Below are positions 16,615 to 25,030 of a DNA stretch of 64,000 nucleotides, piece by piece. This DNA comes from Sporosarcina luteola. GTDB taxonomy: Bacteria > Bacillota > Bacilli > Bacillales_A > Planococcaceae. The stretch spans positions 248,001 to 312,000 of the forward strand of contig NZ_JAMBOI010000001.1 in assembly GCF_023715535.1 (NCBI RefSeq). The letters run 5' to 3'. Each line of letters opens with the position of its first letter. Positions within the stretch are counted from its first letter, which is position 1. A program made the position numbers and the translations under genes. Below the pieces are notes generated by a model that had not been told where the DNA came from, made no database searches, and saw only the letters and a list, made by a program, of their open reading frames with translations.

Positions 16615-17970
16615 TCACAGACCTAATTGATTTAACAATGAAATGAACACGATTCCGGATATGAACATTGTAATTGCATATGCACCATTCCATACTATGC
16701 CAGTCACAACGCTCCTTTTTTGAACAGAATTTGAAATAATTATGGATATTGCATTTAATGGACTTGTAATTTGGGAAACAACCCATGCCAATATCAAAAC
16801 AAAAGCCAAAACAACTGGACTTACTCCGATTGCAGTCGGATCCAATTGCATCGCTATAAGCGGCACAGTGACTATCTGATGGATACCAATGAAAGACAAC
16901 ACCATAACAATCAAAATTATACAGACGACAAAGAGATGAAATGAAGCTGAAACTAAGTATTCAGAAGCACCTTTGATCAATTCGGAAGCGCTTGACGAAG
17001 CTAACGCTTTTCCAAATAGGCCGGCGCTCAAAAAAAGCACAATCTCAGTATTCACAGCCCCTCCGAGTTGACTTGAATAGGCTGCTAGGCTTTTCTTCAC
17101 ATAGCTCCATCTGTTACTGAACATCCCCCATAAAAAAGGAGTCACAATCGAGACGATGCTCACAATCATCATCATTGGCAATAAAGTGATTTTCTCCAGC
17201 AGAATGATGATTACTATGAAGAAAGCAATTGTAGATAAAATTTTCAGTATCATAGTTTTGTTTGTAGCCATTGGTTTACTTACAGAAGTAGAAGTCCCCT
17301 CTAGCTCTTGATGCCTCCCCACCTGAAAATAAAACAGCGCACTCCCTATGGCGATTTGAAATATTGCAAAAGTTATTCCTATTAAGATATATTTACTGAA
17401 ATCAACGTTTAAATAAAACAACACAAGTGCTACTGAACCGAAGTAGGGCGACCATAAAGCGGCAGATGAGAAGCCTATGAAATAGGATTTCGCCATGAGC
17501 GGTTTGTGTAAATTATTGTCCTTAATTATCTCGTGGACCACTTTAATTGCACCTAAATTTAGTATAGGCGTTATAATTGCCACAAAAAAAGTGAGTGATG
17601 TGAATGATCGTATTGGCGTTGACTGTTTGGCAACTATACCATTCAGCTGGTTGATGAGTTGCCCTGATTTAAGAGGGATGGCCAATAAAGGCACTGTTAA
17701 AATCAATAGCAATAAAGGCAAGTTGTTCTGTAGTCCAAGTAGACTTCGGATAAAACTCTTACCGTTGATAATGACTTCAATATAAAAACCTATCATCAGT
17801 AAAATTGAGCCGACTACCATCGGTATGAAACTAACTTGCCTTAATGAACTAGCAAACAGAATTAGAAGAGCAATGGATATTAGCGTAGCAATCACATAAT
17901 TGTCTAAAGCAAAATTAACAAAATATAAAACGCACACAAGAAGTATGAGTGAATTTTTCAAGTTGTTCAC
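16615..17970 (-). CDS. Multi-pass permease of the ion-transporter (IT) type, substrate unknown
   Basis: A 451-residue integral membrane protein with about 11-12 helices and short loops. It resembles DcuC/CitMHS-type organic-anion permeases in length and helix pattern, but I see no decisive family signature. It lies between tctA and the aldehyde dehydrogenase, so it may be a second route for the same substrate, or exports a product. The start is ambiguous: GTG at 17970, or TTG at 17961 which has GGAG at better spacing. Confidence 0.6.
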   Translation of the reverse strand: MNNLKNSLILLVCVLYFVNFALDNYVIATLISIALLILFASSLRQVSFIPMVVGSILLMIGFYIEVIINGKSFIRSLLGLQNNLPLLLLILTVPLLAIPLKSGQLINQLNGIVAKQSTPIRSFTSLTFFVAIITPILNLGAIKVVHEIIKDNNLHKPLMAKSYFIGFSSAALWSPYFGSVALVLFYLNVDFSKYILIGITFAIFQIAIGSALFYFQVGRHQELEGTSTSVSKPMATNKTMILKILSTIAFFIVIIILLEKITLLPMMMIVSIVSIVTPFLWGMFSNRWSYVKKSLAAYSSQLGGAVNTEIVLFLSAGLFGKALASSSASELIKGASEYLVSASFHLFVVCIILIVMVLSFIGIHQIVTVPLIAMQLDPTAIGVSPVVLAFVLILAWVVSQITSPLNAISIIISNSVQKRSVVTGIVWNGAYAITMFISGIVFISLLNQLGL

Positions 17971-18009
17971 GCTCCAAAACCCACCCCCTTACTTCCTTAC
18001 AAATAACTT

Positions 18010-19494
18010 TTAGACAGCCGGCTGCTTTTTTGCTCCGCTGATCTCTTTGTACAATGTGTAGATGAATAAAACCAACGCGATTAAGAGAAAAATCGCTGAT
18101 ACTGGTCTAGTGAAAAATTCCATTACACTTCCGGAAGACATTAATGCCCGTCTTAAATATTGCTCACATAAAGGACCTAATACGAACCCTAAAATCAGTG
18201 GGGCAATTGGATAGTCGTTTTTCATCATAATGTATCCGATGACTCCAAAGAGCAGCATTACCCAAATATCAAAAATTGAATAGTTGGTTGAGTATGCACC
18301 TACGACTGTCATTACCAACAAGAAACTATACAAAAACTTTGGCGGAATTCGTAAAATATGCGGAAACAGCTTCATCCCAAACATCATGACGAAAAATGTG
18401 ATTAGCATCGCCAAGGCAAATCCAATATAGACAATATAAATAATGTCTGGATTTGTTTTGAATAATAGTGGGCCAGGTTGTATTCCATGAATCATAAAGC
18501 CACCTAAAAGGATTGCTGTGACAGTGTCTCCGGGAATCCCAAGAGTAATGAGCGGGATTAGCGCCCCACCAACACTCGCATTATTTGCTGTTTCTGCTGC
18601 CCAGATTCCTTCAGGTGTCCCTTTTCCGAATTTCTCCGGAGTTTTGGATGCCTGCTTAGCCTGTGCATATGCAACAATATTTGAAGCTCCGCTACCCATT
18701 CCAGGCAAAATTCCAAAGCCTATTCCAATTAATGAGGAACGAATGATATTCCATCCATTTGCAATGATTTCTTTTATACTTACTCCAAGGCCTCTAACTT
18801 TAAAGAGAATCGATTCCTTCTTTGTTTCAGACTGTACTTCAATCAAGATTTGGGAGATTGCAAAAAGCCCCATGATTAATGGCAATAAATCTATACCAGA
18901 TTTAAGGTTAATATTACCGAAAGTGAATCTTGCTGTTCCGTCTATCGGAGCAAATCCTATTAGCGAAAGTGCTATTCCGATTACACCTGCACTAATGCCC
19001 TTGATCATATTCCCTTTTGACAATATCGAAATTAGCATTAATGCAAAGAAGGTTAGTGAGAAGTATTCTGCTGGACCCATCTTTACCGCCATTTTCGAAA
19101 TTACGGGTGCAATTGTGACGAGCACAACAAAACTCAGTACTCCACCTATTAAAGATGCAATGATTCCGATTCCCAATGCTCTCGCTGGCTCACCGTTCTT
19201 CGACATAGGAAAAGCATCGAATGTTGTAGCGATAGAGGATGGTGTCCCGGGAATGCCTAACAGCGTAGCAGCGACAAGTCCTCCTGAAATGCCTCCGACG
19301 TAAACACCAAGCAATAAAAACAATCCAGAAGCGGGATCTAAACTGAATGTGACAGGTATAAATAGTGCTACACCCATCGTTGCCGTTAAGCCAGGAATAG
19401 ACCCAAAAATCAGTCCGACGATAACGCCAAAAAACAACAGGATAAAGGTCATAGCGGAAAAACTATTCATCACTGTTGATAGTACGTCTCCCAT
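18010..19494 (-). CDS. tctA: Tripartite tricarboxylate transporter large membrane subunit TctA
   Basis: A 494-residue TctA-family protein with about 12 helices. The two family signature loops are visible: GSIPGLTATMGVALFIPVT near the N terminus and GILPGMGSGASNIVAYAQAK in the middle, with the conserved GTPEGIWAAETANNA block. It forms the transport channel with TctB, fed by the binding protein TctC. The ATG follows AAAGGATGAGTTT. The order tctC-tctB-tctA is the usual one. Confidence 0.94.
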   Translation of the reverse strand: MGDVLSTVMNSFSAMTFILLFFGVIVGLIFGSIPGLTATMGVALFIPVTFSLDPASGLFLLLGVYVGGISGGLVAATLLGIPGTPSSIATTFDAFPMSKNGEPARALGIGIIASLIGGVLSFVVLVTIAPVISKMAVKMGPAEYFSLTFFALMLISILSKGNMIKGISAGVIGIALSLIGFAPIDGTARFTFGNINLKSGIDLLPLIMGLFAISQILIEVQSETKKESILFKVRGLGVSIKEIIANGWNIIRSSLIGIGFGILPGMGSGASNIVAYAQAKQASKTPEKFGKGTPEGIWAAETANNASVGGALIPLITLGIPGDTVTAILLGGFMIHGIQPGPLLFKTNPDIIYIVYIGFALAMLITFFVMMFGMKLFPHILRIPPKFLYSFLLVMTVVGAYSTNYSIFDIWVMLLFGVIGYIMMKNDYPIAPLILGFVLGPLCEQYLRRALMSSGSVMEFFTRPVSAIFLLIALVLFIYTLYKEISGAKKQPAV

Positions 19495-19508
19495 AAACTC
19501 ATCCTTTC

Positions 19509-19973
19509 TCAGCCAAGAAACCTTGGTAGTAGTATTCCAAGCGCTTCTACGAATATTAAGTAGATGGACATCGTAACGACAATTGAAACAAGCCCGCTTT
19601 TTACAATAGTCATCTTATTTCTAACTTCACTTAGAATCCAAATAACAAATGCAAGGAAAACAAAGGTGCTGATAATGAAACCGAGCCAATTCAGCAAAAT
19701 AACGTAACAAATTAGCGAAGCGCCGATAATTGCCATGAGAATCGTGCCCTTTTTATTCTTTTCAGTTGTCACTTCCTCAGAATCCACTCGTTTTTTCGGC
19801 CAGGCAAGCAAGCCTATTCCACATAGAACTAAAAGGATTGCGATAACCTGCGGCATTAATTTTGGTCCCGGATCATCTAGAAAAACCGGGTAATCTAATA
19901 TGTACGTTTGAAACAGCATCAACGCACCTATCGCTACAATGACAAGTCCAATAATTCGATCATTTTTCGTCAT
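19509..19973 (-). CDS. tctB: Tripartite tricarboxylate transporter small membrane subunit TctB
   Basis: A 154-residue, four-helix protein of the TctB family located between tctC and tctA. Sequence conservation is low, as is usual for this subunit; position, size and topology carry the call. The ATG at 19973 has GGAGGT ten bases upstream and is preferred over an ATG six codons earlier that has none. Confidence 0.85.
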   Translation of the reverse strand: MTKNDRIIGLVIVAIGALMLFQTYILDYPVFLDDPGPKLMPQVIAILLVLCGIGLLAWPKKRVDSEEVTTEKNKKGTILMAIIGASLICYVILLNWLGFIISTFVFLAFVIWILSEVRNKMTIVKSGLVSIVVTMSIYLIFVEALGILLPRFLG

Positions 19974-19999
19974 AGCTACAGCTACCTCCATAATGGAAT

Positions 20000-20018
20000 A
20001 GGGGGCATTACACCCCCT
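20000..20018 (-). other. Intercistronic hairpin after tctC
   Basis: AGGGGG (20000-20005) and CCCCCT (20013-20018) enclose a 7-base loop directly after the binding-protein gene, with no U-run. It parallels the hairpin following dctP and may set a higher level of the binding protein than of the membrane subunits. Confidence 0.6.
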
Positions 20019-20023
20019 CTAGA

Positions 20024-20995
20024 TTAATAACCTAGGTCTTTCGCTAGCTTCTGAATATAGTCAAATTCCGATTGTACAAACTCCGTAGCTTCTGCTGAGT
20101 TCTTTTTAACAGGTGATTGTTGGATTCCTTTCAATGCCTCTAGGAATTTCTCATCCTTATGCAACTTCTCCATTGCCTCGTCCCAAGCTTTAATGACATC
20201 TTCAGGAAGATCTGCCGGACCGAACGCTGTATTGATAACAGAGAAAACTAAATCGTAACCTTGTTCTTTAGCTGTAGGAAAATCTGGTGCCAACGGGTCT
20301 CTATCTTCCGTCAACACGGCTAATGCTTTGTAATCTCCTGATTCCACATACTTTGATGCACTTCCTACACTCGTTACGACCATGTCCACATGTCCGCCAA
20401 GGAGAGCTGATAACCGTTCCGCCTCTGCTCCGACATCGACCATTTTAATATCAATGCCAGCCACATCAGCCAACATTCCACCCATGAAATGTGTTGTTCC
20501 TCCGATATCCGCTCCAAATTTCAGAGCTCCCGGATTGGCCTTTGCTTCATTCACAAAATCCTCTAGCGAATCCCAAGGAGCGTCAGCACTGACAACATAC
20601 GCTTGTGTAATGTCAGTAAGTGTACCTAAAGCGGTCATCTCAGTCGCTTTAGTTTCCAATTGTCCAATGGCATGTCCCGTATGCATAGCTTGATGCCCAA
20701 TGAAAATTGTATAGCCATCTTTTTTAGCCCGATTCACTGTATCCAATGCAACAGCACCGCCACCTGATGCTTGGTTGATAACAACTAACTCTTCCCCAAA
20801 GTACGTTTTCAAGTTATCGGCAACAACCCTTGCTGCTAAATCCGTCAATCCGCCTGGATTATAAGGCACATAAACTTCAATTGTTCGTTGAGGATATGTT
20901 GAATCTCCCCCGTCATTTGCTTTCCCCGAGCTACATGCTGCCAATACGACTACAGTTAAAGCGATTAGAACCAAATTCACCCACTTTTTAGCCAT
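20024..20995 (-). CDS. tctC: Tripartite tricarboxylate transporter binding protein TctC (Bug family)
   Basis: A 323-residue exported lipoprotein: signal peptide with lipobox VLAAC, then a Bug-family solute-binding fold starting TYPQRTIEVYVPYNPGGLTDLAAR, the classic first loop contacting the ligand carboxylate. Ligands of this family are carboxylates such as citrate, tartrate, aromatic acids and sulfolactate-like acids. It sits between the enzyme genes and tctBA in a single operon, so it probably imports the substrate of the neighbouring dehydrogenases. Confidence 0.93.
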   Translation of the reverse strand: MAKKWVNLVLIALTVVVLAACSSGKANDGGDSTYPQRTIEVYVPYNPGGLTDLAARVVADNLKTYFGEELVVINQASGGGAVALDTVNRAKKDGYTIFIGHQAMHTGHAIGQLETKATEMTALGTLTDITQAYVVSADAPWDSLEDFVNEAKANPGALKFGADIGGTTHFMGGMLADVAGIDIKMVDVGAEAERLSALLGGHVDMVVTSVGSASKYVESGDYKALAVLTEDRDPLAPDFPTAKEQGYDLVFSVINTAFGPADLPEDVIKAWDEAMEKLHKDEKFLEALKGIQQSPVKKNSAEATEFVQSEFDYIQKLAKDLGY

Positions 20996-21026
20996 TCCTA
21001 TCCCTCTCCCATTCCTATGTGTTTTC

Positions 21027-21956
21027 CTAGCTCAATACTTCTTCCGACCGTTGCAGTCCCCACTGTTTTATAAGCTGACCGATTGCCTCTTTATCCTCGG
21101 CATTTAACGCTGCGACAGGTTCCCTTGTAACTCCTGCTCTCAGACCAACCAATTCCATAGCCTCTTTAATGACGACTACATTGTTACCGTTGTTATATTT
21201 TGCCCGCAAATCTTCGAACGGCAGAACTTCATGCCAAACTTTCCAGACCGTCTCAAGATCATTAACTTGCAAGGCATTCAGCAATTCGAGTGATTTTTCC
21301 GGGTAAATATTCACAAGACCTGAAGTGAAGCCTTTCGCCCCTGCATGAAAGAAATAAGGTGCCCATTTTTCTGCTGTTCCGCATATCCATGCAATGTTAT
21401 GCTCTTTCGGAATGTCAGAAACCGTTTTCTTGAATCTAGGTAAATCATTAACCGAGTATTTCACTCCAACTAATTTCTCTAATGGTGCCAACTCTGCGAG
21501 TACGCTGTCACTGACATGTGGGTCTTTAAAATAAATTAATGAAGGGATTGGTAACGCCTCAATAATATTTTTAAAATAGTCAATTGCACCTTCCTTTGTT
21601 ATATACGGATGGATAGGCATATGGATCATAACTGCATCCGCTCCACAATCTGCAGCATGCTTCCCCAAATCGATGGCTGTCTCAACCGAATAGCCAATGC
21701 CGACTACTACAATCGCTCTCCCATTTACATACTCGACAATTCTCTTTGTCGTTTCTTTCGCTTCTTCCAAGGTCATTGCATAAAATTCACTTGTATTCCC
21801 GCTTGGAACGACTACTTTTAAACCATTATTGATTAGAAATTCGATATTTTCTTTTACGCCTTCCCAATCGATTTCCTTCGTATCCTCCTTAAATGCTGTA
21901 ATCGGAATACCATTTATCGTTTCAAGTTGTCTAGCAAAATCCGCGTAGTTCATCAT
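21027..21956 (-). CDS. DHDPS/N-acetylneuraminate lyase family protein
   Basis: A 309-residue class I aldolase-fold protein. The GNTSEFYAMT motif (residues 53-62) corresponds to the DHDPS GTTGE loop, Tyr142 lies in SLIYFKDP and the Schiff-base Lys166 in VGVKYSVND. These residues are those needed for a retro-aldol or dehydratase reaction on a 2-keto acid. Enzymes of this branch include keto-deoxy sugar acid dehydratases and aldolases. Pairing with a ketoglutarate-semialdehyde-type dehydrogenase suggests a keto-deoxy-glucarate or similar intermediate, but this is inference. Confidence 0.85.
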   Translation of the reverse strand: MMNYADFARQLETINGIPITAFKEDTKEIDWEGVKENIEFLINNGLKVVVPSGNTSEFYAMTLEEAKETTKRIVEYVNGRAIVVVGIGYSVETAIDLGKHAADCGADAVMIHMPIHPYITKEGAIDYFKNIIEALPIPSLIYFKDPHVSDSVLAELAPLEKLVGVKYSVNDLPRFKKTVSDIPKEHNIAWICGTAEKWAPYFFHAGAKGFTSGLVNIYPEKSLELLNALQVNDLETVWKVWHEVLPFEDLRAKYNNGNNVVVIKEAMELVGLRAGVTREPVAALNAEDKEAIGQLIKQWGLQRSEEVLS

Positions 21957-21977
21957 TTTTTTCCTCCCATAGATGTT

Positions 21978-23030
21978 TTATTGATATTCAAATAACTTCA
22001 AGCCGTACTTCTTTCCAACCTCCTCCAGCTCCTGAATTATTTCGATAGGCAATTCAATACCGTTTTCCAGCTGATGTTGCTTCTTCTCCTCTTCGATTTG
22101 TCCAGGCATATAAACTCGTTCAAAACCGGCCATCGGTTCACTTTCTATCGTTTGCCTTACTCTTTCTTGCATACTTTCATAAAAACTCTCCAGTGGCATA
22201 AAAGCCTCTATATTGATAGCACCAAAGAAGTGTCCTATCTGTTGAGGCACCGGATCTTCATACATCCGGGGCACTTGGGAGCCAAACAAAGATCCCGTTA
22301 ACACACCTGATAAGATGTCCACTACCATGGCAAGTCCTGAGCCCTTTGGTCCCATCGGAAGCAAGTATCCGTCCAACGCTTCCTTCGGATCAGTTGTTTC
22401 ACGGCCATCTTTTGTAATCGCCCAGTCTTTAGGAATAGCAGTGCCTGTTTTATAGGCATGGGTAATCTTTCCTCTCGCTGTATTGCCTGTGGACATATCA
22501 ACAACAACAGGGGCATGCCCTGGACCAACCGGTATTGCAAATGATATAGGATTAGTTCCAAGCGAAGGAGTTTTAGAACCAAATGGAACCATCAAGCTCG
22601 AAGCATTTGTCGTTGCAAATCCGATACAGCCTTTTTCAGCGGCAAGCTTCGTGTAATATGATGTAATCCCGAAATGATTTGAATTCCTCACTCCCACAAA
22701 GCCAGTCCCATAGGTAACTGCTTTTTCAACAGCCATATTCATCGCTTCAATGGAAGCTACTTGCCCCCACCCATTTTTCGCATCCAATACAGCAGTTGTA
22801 GCCGTTTCGGTAATCACTTCGGTATTTGTCTTTCCTTCGATAAGACCGTCTTCGAATCTTTTTAGATAGTCGGCGACTTTACATACACCATGTGAATAAA
22901 AACCTAACAAGTCTGCTTCAACAAGATTATCCGAGACAATCCTCGCTTCTTCTTCCGGAATGGATTCTGCAAAAATAGCACTGCAATAGTCTCTCAGGAC
23001 TTCGGCTCTTACGGTAATCATTTCTGCCAT
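21978..23030 (-). CDS. Ldh/malate-type NAD(P)-dependent hydroxyacid dehydrogenase (type 2 family)
   Basis: A 350-residue protein of the malate/L-lactate/ureidoglycolate/sulfolactate (ComC) dehydrogenase family. Seen: NLVEADLLGFYSHGV near the N terminus with the conserved His, RNSNHFGITSYYT, TNASSLMVPFGSKTPSLGTNP and PMGPKGSGLAMVVDILSG. It oxidises or reduces a 2-hydroxy/2-keto acid or cyclic imino acid. It is immediately followed, two bases apart, by a gene for a dehydrogenase of an unrelated fold. A pair of that kind can invert a 2-hydroxyacid through the keto form. Confidence 0.88.
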   Translation of the reverse strand: MAEMITVRAEVLRDYCSAIFAESIPEEEARIVSDNLVEADLLGFYSHGVCKVADYLKRFEDGLIEGKTNTEVITETATTAVLDAKNGWGQVASIEAMNMAVEKAVTYGTGFVGVRNSNHFGITSYYTKLAAEKGCIGFATTNASSLMVPFGSKTPSLGTNPISFAIPVGPGHAPVVVDMSTGNTARGKITHAYKTGTAIPKDWAITKDGRETTDPKEALDGYLLPMGPKGSGLAMVVDILSGVLTGSLFGSQVPRMYEDPVPQQIGHFFGAINIEAFMPLESFYESMQERVRQTIESEPMAGFERVYMPGQIEEEKKQHQLENGIELPIEIIQELEEVGKKYGLKLFEYQ

Positions 23031-23032
23031 TT

Positions 23033-24004
23033 TTACACCCTCTCCCTTAAAGCCTTTTCATTCACCAATACTTTTGGCAGATAACCGTTCTTGACTCGGA
23101 CAATCTCTTCCGCCGGATCAACAGCCATCCGGACCATTGACTCCTCGGTATGCGCTGCCATGTGAGGAGTGACAACAACATTGTCCAACTTCCATAATGG
23201 ATTCACATTGACAGGTGGCTCCTCCTCGAAACAATCTAAGCCTGCGCCCGCAATCTCTCCAGTGGTTAGAGCAACATTTAAAGCGCTTTCATTCACGAGC
23301 CCACCTCTTGCAGCATTTATTAAAAAGGCACCGGGCTTCATTTTCGCAAGCTCTTTTTGATCAATGAGATGGTGAAGGCTTGGTATATATGGGACGTGTA
23401 ATGATAGGAAGTCGGCATTTTCAAGAACTTCATCTAACGAGTCGACTTGTTTAATATAGTCTAGCGATAAATCGCTGACATAAGGATCATAGGCATGCAC
23501 TTCCATTCCAAATCCTAAAGCACATTTTTCCGCAACAAGTTTAGCGATATTTCCTAGACCTACTAACCCAAGCACCTTACCTTTTAGCTCCATGCCTATC
23601 AACTGGTTTCTACTAGAGAAGTCTCCAGTACGCAGCCTCTTGTCAGCTATGGAAATCCGGTGCGCTACATTCAACATAAGTCCAACTACATGCTCTGCCA
23701 CTGCGTTAATGTTTGATGTCGGTGAATTGGATACATAGACCCCACGTTCCGATGCCTTTTGGATATCGACATTGTCCAACCCAATCCCGTGACGTGCGAT
23801 GATTTTCAATTTCTCCGCATGTCCCAGTAACTCTTTATTGATTGTCGTTGTTCTAACTAAAATGGCATCGCAATCTTTCACTTCTTGCACCAATGCTTCT
23901 TGATCATCATTTTCAAGTTGGATTACTTCACAACCATTTGTAAGAAGATAATCAATTCCCTCCTGTGCAATAGGCTGCGGAATCAATACTTTAAATTTGT
24001 TCAT
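23033..24004 (-). CDS. D-2-hydroxyacid dehydrogenase (phosphoglycerate-dehydrogenase-like)
   Basis: A 323-residue NAD-dependent dehydrogenase without a C-terminal ACT domain, so not a biosynthetic SerA. Seen: Rossmann motif GLVGLGNIAK, catalytic Arg in NAARGG, Glu in DCFEEEPP and the catalytic His in VTPHMAAH. The ATG at 24004 overlaps the regulator stop in an ATGA junction and follows GGGGGAGCGACAT, so it is preferred over an upstream in-frame start. SlcC-type sulfolactate dehydrogenases belong to this group, but no desulfonating enzyme is seen in the window. Confidence 0.88.
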   Translation of the reverse strand: MNKFKVLIPQPIAQEGIDYLLTNGCEVIQLENDDQEALVQEVKDCDAILVRTTTINKELLGHAEKLKIIARHGIGLDNVDIQKASERGVYVSNSPTSNINAVAEHVVGLMLNVAHRISIADKRLRTGDFSSRNQLIGMELKGKVLGLVGLGNIAKLVAEKCALGFGMEVHAYDPYVSDLSLDYIKQVDSLDEVLENADFLSLHVPYIPSLHHLIDQKELAKMKPGAFLINAARGGLVNESALNVALTTGEIAGAGLDCFEEEPPVNVNPLWKLDNVVVTPHMAAHTEESMVRMAVDPAEEIVRVKNGYLPKVLVNEKALRERV

Positions 24005-24693
24005 ATGTCGCTCCCCCACTTATTGAAATTTCCGAGGACATTTGAAACGGTTCTCAAAATATGTTTTCTCATCAGCTCATCTGCCAGGTCAGCATTTCTA
24101 GCTTTGATAGCTTCAAAGATTTCCCGATGTTCTTTATAGCCTTCATTCTTTTCTTCTGTTTGCTGTAATGCTCTTTTCCTGAACGCTTTACTGAACCCCT
24201 CAGCATTTCTCAACACTTGGGAAATCATTGGACTTTCTGAGCATTCTCTAATTAAGTTATGGAACTTGGAATTCTCCTCCACTAACAAATCTGTTTCATT
24301 ACCTTCAAGAAGAGTTTCCATTTTAATAATTTGCTCTTCCAATCTTTTCAATTGTTCAGGAGTTGCTTTTAAGGCCATGAGTCTTGCAGCAAGGCCTTCA
24401 ACCGAAGCACGTAGCATTTGCACTTCATGGATATTGGTATCCACTAAATCAGATACGAAAGTGCCGCTTCGTGGAATGGATTTGATCAATCCCTCATGTT
24501 CAAGAATCCTAAACGCTTCCTTGATCGGCGTTGTGCTAATGCCCATCATTTCGGAAATATCTCTTTCCCTTAAGCTAGACCCCGGTTCAAAATAACCCGT
24601 AATAATTGCTTCTCTTAGCTTTTCAACAACAATTTCTCTAAGCGATTTAAAACCTTCATTACCAATTTGTAAAATTCCACTTTCAGTTTTCAT
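24001..24693 (-). CDS. GntR family regulator with FCD domain
   Basis: A 230-residue FadR-type regulator: winged helix-turn-helix at about residues 20-85 (REAIITGYFEPGSSLRERD...GISTTPIKEAFRILEHEGLI) and an all-helical FCD effector domain with metal-binding positions such as Asp and His in the second half. FCD proteins bind hydroxy or keto acids. It is the first gene of the operon and probably autoregulates it together with the catabolic and transport genes. The ATG at 24693 has AGGAGGT ten bases upstream, better than the upstream TTG at 24726. Confidence 0.9.
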   Translation of the reverse strand: MKTESGILQIGNEGFKSLREIVVEKLREAIITGYFEPGSSLRERDISEMMGISTTPIKEAFRILEHEGLIKSIPRSGTFVSDLVDTNIHEVQMLRASVEGLAARLMALKATPEQLKRLEEQIIKMETLLEGNETDLLVEENSKFHNLIRECSESPMISQVLRNAEGFSKAFRKRALQQTEEKNEGYKEHREIFEAIKARNADLADELMRKHILRTVSNVLGNFNKWGSDI

Positions 24694-24729
24694 AAGTCTA
24701 TCGACCTCCTCCTTCCATCGTACCAAAAA

Positions 24730-24803
24730 TCTAATCTGATGTTTGATATTTGATGTCTGGTATCTGATATATCAAGAATAACAGACTATTTTGTAATTGT
24801 AAA
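24730..24803 (-). promoter_or_regulatory. Promoter and candidate operators of the GntR operon
   Basis: Leftward -35 TTTACA (24803-24798) and -10 TATTCT (24780-24775) with a 17-bp spacer. The palindrome TGATATATCA (24765-24774) abuts the -10. It is followed by repeated ATCA(A/G)AT-like words to about 24735. This matches how FadR-type regulators cover their own start site. Confidence 0.6.
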
Positions 24804-24900
24804 TAGATTATTAGATTTTTCATGAATATTGTTTTATGTCAGTAAAGATAGAATACGTTATATAACTATATTGCAGCAATTGCCTTGCGATTGGTAATAT

Positions 24901-24943
24901 AAAAAAACAGGCTGTCATAGGAATTCGTCTTCCATGACAGCCT
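24901..24943 (-). terminator. Terminator of glpD
   Basis: On the minus strand GGCTGTCATGG-like and CCTATGACAGCC arms pair and run into CTGTTTTTTT. It lies about 90 bp beyond the glpD stop. Confidence 0.8.
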
Positions 24944-25030
24944 TCTTTACTACTCAAAGATACGTCGCTCACTTCTTCACAACGTCAACCAATCCTAAAA
25001 CCGGTCGACTTGCTATGCGCCTTATGCAAT

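Noticed and set aside
23278..23292. cre-like sequence (14 of 15) in the hydroxyacid dehydrogenase gene
   Set aside because: Far inside a coding region, away from any promoter; likely a chance codon combination.
15124..24004. Full sulfolactate desulfonation pathway
   Set aside because: SlcC-like and ComC-like dehydrogenases occur, but no suyAB, xsc or cuyA gene is present in the window.
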